Shown here one piece after another: positions 26,491 to 34,060 of a stretch of 64,000 nt of DNA. The stretch is from Aedoeadaptatus coli (GTDB taxonomy: Bacteria > Bacillota > Clostridia > Tissierellales > Peptoniphilaceae). The stretch's first letter is position 1; each line of letters begins with the position of its first letter. The position numbers were made by a program, and so were the translations under genes. Below the pieces are notes generated by a model. That model saw only the letters and a program-made list of their open reading frames with translations. It did no database searches and was not told the DNA's origin. Location of the stretch: NCBI RefSeq assembly GCF_900343085.1, contig NZ_OPYI01000006.1, forward strand, positions 1 to 64,000. Reading direction: 5' to 3'.

Positions 26491-27441
26491 TTAAAGGTAA
26501 TCTCTCTTTTTCAGGTAGAAATACATCAATACGATGACCGCAAGGGTCAGGCCCAAGAGCCACCAAAAAGCGTAGGGCTCATCGGAAAAGGGCAGGGAGG
26601 TGTTCATGCCCCAATAGCCGCCGATGATGGTCGGTACGGTCAAGAGAATCGTAATGGAGGTGAGGGTCTTCATGACGTCGTTTAAATTGTTTCCCACGAG
26701 ACTGGAATAGAGATCGGACAGCTTTTCCACGGTGACCGACGCTTCTTTTACCATGACCCGGGCTTGGGTGCTTTCAACTTTCAGGTCGTTGAGCAGTTGA
26801 TTTCTCGAGGGGGAGCTGTTCAATGGGGCCAGGTGAAACAGATCGTGCAAGACGTATTCATTGTTTTCCGTGGCCATGGAAAAGCGAATCAAGCTTCTCG
26901 ATAGGCTGATCAATTGGCGGATGGTCTCGCTCTTTGTGGAGCGGGCCATGTCCTGTTCCAGCTCCTCGATGCGCGCGTTAATGTTTTTCGTCAGCTCGAT
27001 GTAGGATTTGCAGATATGGTAGGCCAAGTCGACGAGGATTTTTTCCTTGGGAAAGCTTTCGTCTTCGATCAGGCGATGGCCTTTGTTCTCCAAAAAGCCC
27101 GAGAAGGCCCCGTCGTCGCGGTATTTTACGGTAATGACCGACGCCTCGGTGTTAATCATGGCCAAGGGGCGGGTTTCGTAAAGGCCTTCCGCCACCTCTA
27201 CCGGGTAGCGGAGAATGAATAAATCGTAGGTCGCGCTGTATCTGCCGTCGCTTCGGGCCACCTCCCCCGGGTCGGCGACGGAGGAGAGGATGCTTTCCGG
27301 CACCTTGTATTTTTGTGACAGGGACCGAATCTCTTCCTCCGTCGGGTCGATGAGGTGGACCCACCGGCACGTGTCTTTATTTGAGAAATCATCTGTCGTT
27401 ACGCGGTACATTTGATCGTGGGTGTGGACGTAGTATTTCAT
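26491..27441 (-). CDS. corA: CorA-family divalent cation (Mg2+) transporter
   Basis: 316 residues. A long soluble, largely helical N-terminal domain is followed by two C-terminal transmembrane helices separated by the family's invariant Gly-Met-Asn (about 278-280, YWGMNTSLP). This defines the CorA/MIT superfamily, pentameric Mg2+ or Co2+ channels. The ATG at 27441 is chosen because CGAGGAG lies five bases upstream; an ATG seven codons earlier has no such site. It is a single gene; the hairpin-mosaic copy 2 lies upstream of it. Confidence 0.9.
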   Translation of the reverse strand: MKYYVHTHDQMYRVTTDDFSNKDTCRWVHLIDPTEEEIRSLSQKYKVPESILSSVADPGEVARSDGRYSATYDLFILRYPVEVAEGLYETRPLAMINTEASVITVKYRDDGAFSGFLENKGHRLIEDESFPKEKILVDLAYHICKSYIELTKNINARIEELEQDMARSTKSETIRQLISLSRSLIRFSMATENNEYVLHDLFHLAPLNSSPSRNQLLNDLKVESTQARVMVKEASVTVEKLSDLYSSLVGNNLNDVMKTLTSITILLTVPTIIGGYWGMNTSLPFSDEPYAFWWLLGLTLAVIVLMYFYLKKRDYL

Positions 27442-27597
27442 GGCATCTCCTCGGGTCATCAAGTGTCAATCTATTTATAGCGGTGCGATTTTTTCCATAA
27501 GCTACTGATTAAACTCTACACCCTTGGCGGTTTTATTTCCATAGCCGAAGGAATGGATTAAAATGACTTTTTCTATTTCTTTCACACCACAGCTTCA

Positions 27598-28091
27598 TCA
27601 ATTACTCCCGGGGGAGGGAAAAAGGGCGTTGCGATTCGCCCTTATCCCTCCCCCGGACCCCTACCCTTTATCCCTAACGCTTTCTATATGTGCGAAGCCC
27701 TGACGGGCTTCGATTCCTGTTGGGCTGTGCAGCTAACGTGAGAAAGTAAATTGGGCGAAGAATTCTTTTTGGTGAAAAAGTAATTTCGCTCAACTCTAAT
27801 TCTTTTTTCAGCAACGCGGCCCAATACAAATCAAATGCCGTCAGGCATTTGCACTTCTAAAAAGCGTTAGGGTCGAGGGGGATGTACAACTATACATCCG
27901 TTTCGATTCGGCTTCGCCTCCTTGAAACGGTGTAAGACTGCATCTGACCTTCCAACGACTCGCTTCGCTCGTCGGGATAGGTCATGAGGGCCCCGGAGAA
28001 GGGCCAGAGGGCGAATGCGGGCGCCCTGGGCCCTTCCCCGGGTCTCAAAGCCATGAAAGAATCAATTTTTAAGTAAGAAGGTAACTTGACA
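27598..28091 (+). repeat. Non-coding hairpin-mosaic repeat, copy 2
   Basis: The interval 27442-28238 contains no gene. Matching modules in the same orientation as copy 1: long hairpin 27608-27656 (virtually identical to 2716-2764), CGAAGCCC-TGAC-GGGCTTCG at 27693-27712, ATTGGGC/GCCCAAT arms near 27751 and 27819, CAAATGCC-GTCA-GGCATTTG at 27832-27851, the CCGTTTC/GAAACGG and CGACG/CGTCG module at 27890-27986, the second long hairpin at about 27988-28042 and the AATTTTTAAG tail at 28064-28073. Where the two copies differ, many stems are kept. Here the central module lies before the second hairpin, whereas copy 1 has it after. The tail ends about 80 bases before the cysK promoter. Confidence 0.8.
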
Positions 28092-28172
28092 ATAATAAAT
28101 TCGGTTTGCTTTTCATATCAATCGGCACCGTCGGGGTTATATTTTGTCCTCAATATATTAACAGAAAACCGG

Positions 28173-28201
28173 TTTACATCCCCCTTTCTACGCGATACAA
28201 T
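28173..28201 (+). promoter_or_regulatory. Promoter of the cysK-cysE operon
   Basis: TTTACA (28173-28178), 17-base spacer, TACAAT (28196-28201); the leader would be about 30 bases. A TTGACA at 28086-28091, at the end of the repeat, has no good -10 partner. Confidence 0.65.
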
Positions 28202-28238
28202 GGCCGAAGGAATCCGAAGCAGAAAGGTTGGTTTTGTG

Positions 28239-29117
28239 ATGAATATTTTAGATACAGTCGGAAAAACGCCCCTCGTGCAATTGTCCATGGGCGGCGGTCG
28301 CATTTACGCCAAGTTGGAAAAGAACAATCCCGCCGCCTCCATTAAGGACCGGGTGGCTTACCACATGATCGAAGATGCGGTCAACCGCGGCGCCCTCACG
28401 CCGGGCATGAAGATCGTGGAGCCCACGTCGGGCAACACGGGCATCGCCCTGGCTTTGGTGGGCAAGCAATTGGGCTATGAGGTGGCCATCGTCATGCCCG
28501 CCTCCATGAGCGACGAGCGCAAGGCCTTGATTCGCTCCTTCGGCGCGGAACTCATTTTAATCGAAGAAGGCGGTATGCAAGGGGCCGTGGACAAGGCCAA
28601 GGAAATGGCGGCAACCGGCGAGTATTTCTTGCCCGATCAATTTAACAACCCGGCCAATCCCCGCATCCACGAGCTCACCACGGGTCCGGAAATTCTTTCG
28701 GCCTTAGACGGCGACGTGTCCGTATTTGTGGCGGGCATCGGCACCGGCGGCACGGTGACCGGTGTGGGCCGGGCTTTAAAGGCGGAAAATCCCGACGCGT
28801 ACATCGTGGGCGTCGAGCCGGCGGAAAGCCCTTTGATTACGGAAAAGAAAGCAGGCACCCACAAGATCCAGGGGATCGGCGCCAATTTCATCCCCGGCAA
28901 TTACGATCCCGAGGTGGTGGATGAGGTGATCACCGTAAAAGGCGACGAAGCCATCGCCATGGCAAAGAGATTAAGTACGGAAGAAGGCCTGAGCGTGGGG
29001 ATTTCTTCCGGCGCCAATGTGGCGGCCGCCATGACGCTTGCGGAGCGCTTCGAAGGCAATATCGTCACCGTCCTTCCCGATGCCGCCGAGCGGTACATGT
29101 CCACGGAGCTTTTTTAG
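28239..29117 (+). CDS. cysK: Cysteine synthase (O-acetylserine sulfhydrylase)
   Basis: 292 residues. A fold-type II PLP enzyme: the internal-aldimine lysine is Lys36 in [10 protein letters not shown], the phosphate/substrate loop is TSGNTG (about 63-68) and the glycine-rich cofactor loop is GTGGTVTG. It converts O-acetylserine and sulfide to cysteine. The ATG at 28239 is chosen because the family N-terminus ([13 protein letters not shown]) begins there and the promoter lies just upstream; the ribosome binding site (AAAGG, 12 bases away) is weak. cysE follows after two bases, so the pathway is one operon. Confidence 0.93.
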   Translation: MNILDTVGKTPLVQLSMGGGRIYAKLEKNNPAASIKDRVAYHMIEDAVNRGALTPGMKIVEPTSGNTGIALALVGKQLGYEVAIVMPASMSDERKALIRSFGAELILIEEGGMQGAVDKAKEMAATGEYFLPDQFNNPANPRIHELTTGPEILSALDGDVSVFVAGIGTGGTVTGVGRALKAENPDAYIVGVEPAESPLITEKKAGTHKIQGIGANFIPGNYDPEVVDEVITVKGDEAIAMAKRLSTEEGLSVGISSGANVAAAMTLAERFEGNIVTVLPDAAERYMSTELF

Positions 29118-29119
29118 GC

Positions 29120-29701
29120 ATGTTTAAAGAGCGTAGAAAAATCGCCCGGGTGATTTTGGAAAAGGACCCGGCCTGCAGAAATATCGTGGAAGCCATGTTT
29201 CTCTACCCCATGGTGGCGGCGCTGTTGAGCCACCGCCGCGCCCATCGGCTGTACAAAAAGGGCCACACGACTCTGGCCCGCTTTCTCTCCCACCGAGCCC
29301 GCAGAAAAACGGGCATCGAGATTCACCCGGGAGCCACCATCGGCGAGCGGCTCTTTATCGACCACGGCATGGGCGTGGTCATCGGCGAAACGGCGGAAAT
29401 CGGCGACGACGTCACCTTGTACCACGGGGTCACATTAGGTGGCCGCGGCCTGAGCAAGACGAAGCGCCATCCCACGGTAAAAGACGGGGCCATGATCGGG
29501 GCGAGGGCCACGATTTTGGGCCCCATTACCGTCGGCGAAGGAGCCAAGGTAGGCGCCGGCGCCGTGGTGCTGGATCCCGTTGCCGACAACACCACAGTGG
29601 TGGGCGTGCCAGCGGAAAATGCCCACCCGACGGTGCCCATTGATTTTTCCTTTTCCCTGAACAATCCGCCGCGCCATGTAAAAACCGCGCAAAATCGATG
29701 A
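29120..29701 (+). CDS. cysE: Serine O-acetyltransferase
   Basis: 193 residues. The N-terminal helices (about 1-55) precede a left-handed beta-helix of hexapeptide repeats (about 60-165, with [29 protein letters not shown] and LYHGVTLGG), the SAT signature. His in DHGMG and in YHGV are the expected catalytic and substrate residues. It supplies O-acetylserine for cysK immediately upstream. The C-terminus (about 28 residues past the last repeat) is long enough for the usual CysK-binding tail, but does not end in the canonical Ile. Confidence 0.93.
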   Translation: MFKERRKIARVILEKDPACRNIVEAMFLYPMVAALLSHRRAHRLYKKGHTTLARFLSHRARRKTGIEIHPGATIGERLFIDHGMGVVIGETAEIGDDVTLYHGVTLGGRGLSKTKRHPTVKDGAMIGARATILGPITVGEGAKVGAGAVVLDPVADNTTVVGVPAENAHPTVPIDFSFSLNNPPRHVKTAQNR

Positions 29702-29802
29702 TTAATTTCGGTTCGATTTGCGATCGACGGTTGTTTTCAGGCCCCATTTACCCTACAATGGGATACGTTGTATAAAAATAAGAAACAGTTTTAGGAGGCA
29801 TT

Positions 29803-31251
29803 ATGGCTTTATTTTTAATCGGCCTGGTCATCCTCGCAGTGGGCGGCTTCTTCTACGGCAAGTACGTGGAAAAAGTCTTCGGCCCCGACGACCGTGAAAC
29901 CCCCGCCATTCGCTTGGCGGACGGCGTCGACTACGTTGGCATGTCCAAAGGCAAAAACGCATTAATCGAATTGTTGAACATCGCGGGTACGGGCCCGATT
30001 TTGGGACCCATTCAAGGGATTCTCTTCGGCCCCATCGCTTTTTTAACGATTCCCATCGGCTGCGTCCTGGCCGGCGCAACCCACGACTATTTCGTCGGCA
30101 TGATTTCCATTCGTAACAACGGCAATCAGGTGCCGAAATTGATTTCCCGCTACATGGGCCCCAAGGCCAATAAGATCTACATCGTGATTATCTGCATCTT
30201 GATGCTCTTAACCGGCGTGGTCTTTATCTACACCCCCGGGGACTTGATCGTCAACGATCTTTTGGGCATGGACGTCAACGGCGCCGCCATTTGGTACGCC
30301 TACGCGGGAATTTTGCTCTATTACATCGTGGCAACGCTCTTTCCCATCGACAAGATCATCGGCCGCGTCTACCCGATTTTCGGCGCCGTATTAATTATTT
30401 CCGCCATCGGCATTTTTGGCGGCGTCGTCCTTACCGGCGGAGCGGATCTGCACAACATAACCCAAGGCGTGTTGATCAGCAAACACCCCACGGGCCAATT
30501 GTTTATCCCCATCTTCTTTATTACCGTGGCCTGCGGGATTTTGTCGGGTTTCCACGGCTCCCAAGCCACCCTGATTTCCCGTACGACGAAATCGGAATTT
30601 GAAGGCCGGAATATTTTCTACAACTCCATGTTAATCGAAGGTTTTATCGCCATGGCATGGGCTGCAGGCGCCATGGTGGTCTTCAACCGGGGCGCGGCCC
30701 TGGACACGAACGCCACCCTTATGGTGGGCAACATTTCCCGCGAATTTATGGGCAAGATCGGCGGCCTCTTTGCCGTCGCCGGCGTCATCGTCCTTCCCAT
30801 TACCTCCGGGGACACGGCCTTCCGTTCCCTGCGCCTCATGGTGGCGGAACAAATTAATTTCGATCAATCCACGGCAAAGCACCGGGTGCTTCTGTCTTTG
30901 ATCCTGTTTATTCCCGCCGTCTTGATTCTCTTCTTCGCCAAGAGCAACGCCCAAGGGTTCCAAATCCTCTGGCGCTACTTCGGCTTCACCAATCAATTGG
31001 TGGCCGTCTTCGCCTTGGCTCTGATCAGCGTCTATTTAAAGATGCACGGAAAGAATTACTTCATCACCCTGATCCCCGGCATGTTCTACGCCTTTATCGT
31101 CACATCCTACATCGCCAGTGCCGATATCGGCCTGCGCCTGCCCATGTCCATCGCCTATGTACTGGGCGTCGTCGGCGCGGCTTTCTTCTGCTTTATGATT
31201 TCGAAAGTCGTCAAAAACCGCGGCGACGAGGTTATGAAGACGGAACAGTAA
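29803..31251 (+). CDS. cstA: Carbon starvation protein A (CstA) family transporter
   Basis: 482 residues with about 13 hydrophobic segments. Family blocks include GVDYVGMSKGKNALIELLNIAGTGPI-type (positions about 42-67), FGPIAFLTIPIGCVLAGATHD and SGFHGSQATLISRT. CstA-family proteins import pyruvate or peptides; this length matches the shorter Firmicute members. GGAGG lies seven bases before the ATG. It is likely monocistronic with a terminator. Confidence 0.9.
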   Translation: MALFLIGLVILAVGGFFYGKYVEKVFGPDDRETPAIRLADGVDYVGMSKGKNALIELLNIAGTGPILGPIQGILFGPIAFLTIPIGCVLAGATHDYFVGMISIRNNGNQVPKLISRYMGPKANKIYIVIICILMLLTGVVFIYTPGDLIVNDLLGMDVNGAAIWYAYAGILLYYIVATLFPIDKIIGRVYPIFGAVLIISAIGIFGGVVLTGGADLHNITQGVLISKHPTGQLFIPIFFITVACGILSGFHGSQATLISRTTKSEFEGRNIFYNSMLIEGFIAMAWAAGAMVVFNRGAALDTNATLMVGNISREFMGKIGGLFAVAGVIVLPITSGDTAFRSLRLMVAEQINFDQSTAKHRVLLSLILFIPAVLILFFAKSNAQGFQILWRYFGFTNQLVAVFALALISVYLKMHGKNYFITLIPGMFYAFIVTSYIASADIGLRLPMSIAYVLGVVGAAFFCFMISKVVKNRGDEVMKTEQ

Positions 31252-31261
31252 GATCGCGAAA

Positions 31262-31288
31262 AGCGTCTCCTTTTGGGGCGCTTTTTTT
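31262..31288 (+). terminator. Terminator of cstA
   Basis: AGCGTCTCC-TTTT-GGGGCGCT (one bulge) followed by T7. Confidence 0.8.
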
Positions 31289-31362
31289 ATGTCCTCTTTT
31301 CGATTTTTTATATTGAAATTGTTTTCAAAAAAATATACCATGGTTACATAAAGGAGGTTATT

Positions 31363-31857
31363 ATGTTTTGTACTCACTGCGGACACGAATTGTCCCCGGA
31401 AGATAAATTCTGTACCGGCTGCGGCGCGCCCGTCGACGGTCCCGAACCTTCCTATAAAGAGGACCAAACCCGCCCCCTCCAAATCGCGCCCGCGGCTTAC
31501 GACAATGGCGCTCAGGCGGATAGGGCGAGTCGCCAAGTGCCCGGACGCTTTAATTGGGGCGCCTTTTCCCTGACATTGATTTGGGGCATCGGCAATCGCT
31601 GTTACATAACTCTATTGTGCCTCGTGCCCATCGTCGGCTTTGTCATGCCCTTTGTCGCGGGCTTTAAGGGCAACGCCTGGGCCTACGAAAACAACCGCTA
31701 CCGCGACATGGAGGAATTTTCCCAAGTGCAGGACACGTGGAATCGGGCGGGCTTCGTCTGTTTTATCGCGCAATTACTCATCGGCGGATTCTGGCTTTTC
31801 TTCGTGCTTCTGTCCGGCTTAACCCTTTTTACAGCTCCTGTTTTAGGTGATATATGA
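31363..31857 (+). CDS. Zinc-ribbon membrane protein
   Basis: 164 residues. An N-terminal zinc ribbon (CTHCGHEL then CTGCGAP, four Cys at about 3-24) and a linker lead to a domain with NWGAFSLTLIWGIGN and GFKGNAWAYENNR blocks and two or three hydrophobic segments. This combination recurs in Firmicute genomes as an uncharacterised membrane family. AAGGAGG six bases before the ATG fixes the start. It overlaps the next zinc-ribbon gene by four bases (ATGA), so they form an operon. Confidence 0.75.
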   Translation: MFCTHCGHELSPEDKFCTGCGAPVDGPEPSYKEDQTRPLQIAPAAYDNGAQADRASRQVPGRFNWGAFSLTLIWGIGNRCYITLLCLVPIVGFVMPFVAGFKGNAWAYENNRYRDMEEFSQVQDTWNRAGFVCFIAQLLIGGFWLFFVLLSGLTLFTAPVLGDI

Positions 31858-32045
31858 TGAAATGTTTATCTTGCGGCGCAGACAATGCCGCCGACGCAAA
31901 ATTTTGTAAATCCTGCGGACAACCACTGGAAAATAATGCCCCCCGGGACACGGCGATCCTGGAACCGGTGGCGCCTACGATGCGGATTCCGCCTATGCCT
32001 ACGACGAGGTCGAGGAGAAAAAGCCCGGGAAAAAGAAGGGCGTGA
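31854..32045 (+). CDS. Zinc-ribbon head of a frameshifted membrane protein (5' part)
   Basis: 63 residues as read. The first 29 residues form a zinc ribbon (CLSCGADNAADAKFCKSCG) and end at Asn-Ala-Pro at a run of six C (31939-31944). After that run the reading becomes Arg-rich and stops at 32043-32045, while the -1 frame gives an acidic, natural-looking linker (YDADSAYAYDEVEEKK) that joins the gene at 32042 without a break. A one-base loss in the C-run therefore explains both halves. The intact protein would be about 330 residues. Sequencing error, true mutation, phase variation or programmed slippage cannot be separated here. Confidence 0.65.
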   Translation: MMKCLSCGADNAADAKFCKSCGQPLENNAPRDTAILEPVAPTMRIPPMPTTRSRRKSPGKRRA

Positions 32046-32845
32046 TCATCGCCGCCTCCGTTTTTGCGGTGATCGTTCTTCTCGTGCTCTCGTTTTTTAT
32101 CTACCGCACGAGCCGGCGGATCAGCTTGGAAAAATCCGCTGCCGCTGCCATCGAGGATAAAAATTACGACAAGGCCCGTGAACAGTACGACAAGCTCTAC
32201 GACATGACAGGTCGCGACGTATACAAGGAGCGGGCAAAGGACGCCAAGACCATGGCCAAGGATCAGGCGCTCTTGGATGAAGCGAAGGATGCCTTTGAAA
32301 GCGACTCCTTTAAAGAGGCTTTGCGGATTTACACCGCCATCGAAGAGCACGACAACGATCTGTCCGATAAGGCCAAAGAGGGCGCGAAGGACGTGGTGAG
32401 TTCCGCCGCCGATGAGATTTGGGCCCGAATGGACGCAGACGATTTCGACGACGCCATGGACATGGTCAACGAGCTCATCGCCGTGGCCCCGAACAACGAC
32501 CGGCTGGCCGATCTGAAGAAGAAAGTGAAGCAGGGGGCGCAAAATCTAAGCGAAGAAAAGATTCGCGCCGCCACCGCGGAATCGGAAGCCGCCAAGGCCG
32601 CCGAATCGGCGAAAAAAAACGCCAAGCGGGCCTCGGAGGCGAGCCGCATTCTCTATACCTATCAATACGTCACCGCGGCGGAAGCCAATGTGCGCACGGG
32701 CCCGGGAAAGAATTACCCGGTGGCCTACACCTTGAGTCGCGGCGCCGAAGTCTACGTCATCGACACCCAATCGGATTCCGTGAGGACCTGGTGCAATATC
32801 GGCGACGGCTGGATTTCCTACCGCACTTTAAACGGCGAGTTTTGA
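32042..32845 (+). CDS. Membrane-anchored protein with coiled coil and C-terminal SH3b domain (3' part of the frameshifted gene)
   Basis: As an independent frame it starts at GTG and gives 267 residues: one transmembrane helix (about 1-22), a long charged helical region with tetratricopeptide-like spacing (about 30-190), and a bacterial SH3 domain (about 205-265, EANVRTGPGKNYPVAYTL, then GDGWISYRTL). SH3b domains bind peptidoglycan, so the tail is probably extracytoplasmic with a cytoplasmic zinc ribbon when joined to the preceding frame. No ribosome binding site precedes the GTG, which supports fusion with the upstream frame rather than independent translation. Confidence 0.7.
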   Translation: MIIAASVFAVIVLLVLSFFIYRTSRRISLEKSAAAAIEDKNYDKAREQYDKLYDMTGRDVYKERAKDAKTMAKDQALLDEAKDAFESDSFKEALRIYTAIEEHDNDLSDKAKEGAKDVVSSAADEIWARMDADDFDDAMDMVNELIAVAPNNDRLADLKKKVKQGAQNLSEEKIRAATAESEAAKAAESAKKNAKRASEASRILYTYQYVTAAEANVRTGPGKNYPVAYTLSRGAEVYVIDTQSDSVRTWCNIGDGWISYRTLNGEF

Positions 32846-32857
32846 ATTCAAGCCATA

Positions 32858-32890
32858 CAAAAAACCCTGTCGACGGACAGGGTTTTCTTT
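32858..32890. terminator. Bidirectional terminator between convergent genes
   Basis: AAAACCCTGTC-GACG-GACAGGGTTTT, with A-run and T-run on its two sides; ten bases from either stop codon. Confidence 0.9.
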
Positions 32891-32895
32891 TGCGC

Positions 32896-33969
32896 TTATT
32901 TCAAGCTGCGGCCAAAGGCATCGGCCTTTAAGGCGGCGGCTTTTATTTTTTCCGGAGAAATGTTTTTGCTCGAGCGCTTGTACTCCGTGGTTTCCGGAAC
33001 GAAGGTCATCATTTCGTCCAGATCCTCTGCCGTGAGGCCTACGTCTTCCAGGGTAATGGGCAGGCCCAGGGATTGGTTGAAGTGGGCGATTTTTTCCAGC
33101 TCCGCCTCGTTGTCGTCGTAGGCGTGAAGGACCATGACGCCGAAGGAGACCACTTCGCCGTGAAGGTACTCCCCTTCTCTCGGGATCAGGCAGGCGGCGT
33201 CGAAGAAGATGTGGGCGATGTAGGAATTGTAGTAGAAATCCGGCTGATTGGTGAGATTGCTCACGTAGCCCGTGGAGACCAAGACGTCCAGGGCGATTTC
33301 TTCCACGGCCCGGGAGACGCGGTTGTGCTTCACATCGTCCAGGCCTTCTTTGCCCCACTTCAGGAAAGGCTGTTCGCAGGTTTTGGCGATGCCCACGCCC
33401 AGACGGGCCATGTGGCTCAAGTCGTCGCCTTTGGATGCGGAAAGGACTTCCGCCTGTTTGCTGATGCCGTCGCCGATGCCGGCCCAGAAGTAAATTTCCG
33501 GGGCTTCGGCGATGATTTTCAGGTCGATGAAGATATCCGAGGGAGACTTGGGAAATTCGTAGCTTTCCACCCGGCCCGACTCGTCGTAGACCACGGCGAT
33601 GGCGGTCATGGCCGCGCAATTGGAGCAGATGGTGGGAAAGGAAAAGGCGGGCTTGTCGGCGCGCAGGGAGAGGACCTTCGTCGTGTCCAGGGCCTTGCCT
33701 CCGCCGATGCCGAAGAGCACGTCGGCTTCTTTCACGGCGGGCTCATTTTTCAGCCGCTCGATGTTGGCATTGGTGCACTCCACGCCGTAGACGAAGGTGC
33801 CGGTAATTTCCACATCGCATCCTTTCAGGGCGTCTTTTATTTTTCCCGAAGCGGCCTTTAAGGCGCGTTCGCCGCCGATGAGGGCGACTTTTTTAAAGCC
33901 CCTCGACGCCAACACCTCGGGCAATTCGTCGTAACCGTCTTTCGACAGATGGTAATTCGGCATATACAT
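32896..33969 (-). CDS. Iron-containing alcohol dehydrogenase family (glycerol dehydrogenase-like)
   Basis: 357 residues. The NAD-binding half has GIGGGKALDTTK (about 90-101), the signature loop of GldA-type enzymes; metal-binding residues are expected in ISKQAE and in LHGEVVSFG, where the His of the iron/zinc site is visible. Start set at the ATG at 33969 (MYMPNYHLSK) because AAGGGGAG lies seven bases upstream. The substrate is open: glycerol, a short diol or another polyol. A promoter is visible upstream. Confidence 0.85.
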   Translation of the reverse strand: MYMPNYHLSKDGYDELPEVLASRGFKKVALIGGERALKAASGKIKDALKGCDVEITGTFVYGVECTNANIERLKNEPAVKEADVLFGIGGGKALDTTKVLSLRADKPAFSFPTICSNCAAMTAIAVVYDESGRVESYEFPKSPSDIFIDLKIIAEAPEIYFWAGIGDGISKQAEVLSASKGDDLSHMARLGVGIAKTCEQPFLKWGKEGLDDVKHNRVSRAVEEIALDVLVSTGYVSNLTNQPDFYYNSYIAHIFFDAACLIPREGEYLHGEVVSFGVMVLHAYDDNEAELEKIAHFNQSLGLPITLEDVGLTAEDLDEMMTFVPETTEYKRSSKNISPEKIKAAALKADAFGRSLK

Positions 33970-34009
33970 GGTATTGCTCCCCTTTCTTTCAATACGGTTG
34001 TTGCAAAAC

Positions 34010-34039
34010 ACTATACACCTGAAACCCCGGCGTCTTCAA
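34010..34039 (-). promoter_or_regulatory. Promoter of the alcohol dehydrogenase gene
   Basis: TTGAAG (34039-34034), 18-base spacer, TATAGT (34015-34010), about 40 bases before the ATG. Confidence 0.6.
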
Positions 34040-34060
34040 GGGAGATGGGCGAAGAATACA

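Noticed and set aside
28086-28238. Longer cysK start
   Set aside because: It would put the promoter inside the gene and add residues foreign to the family.
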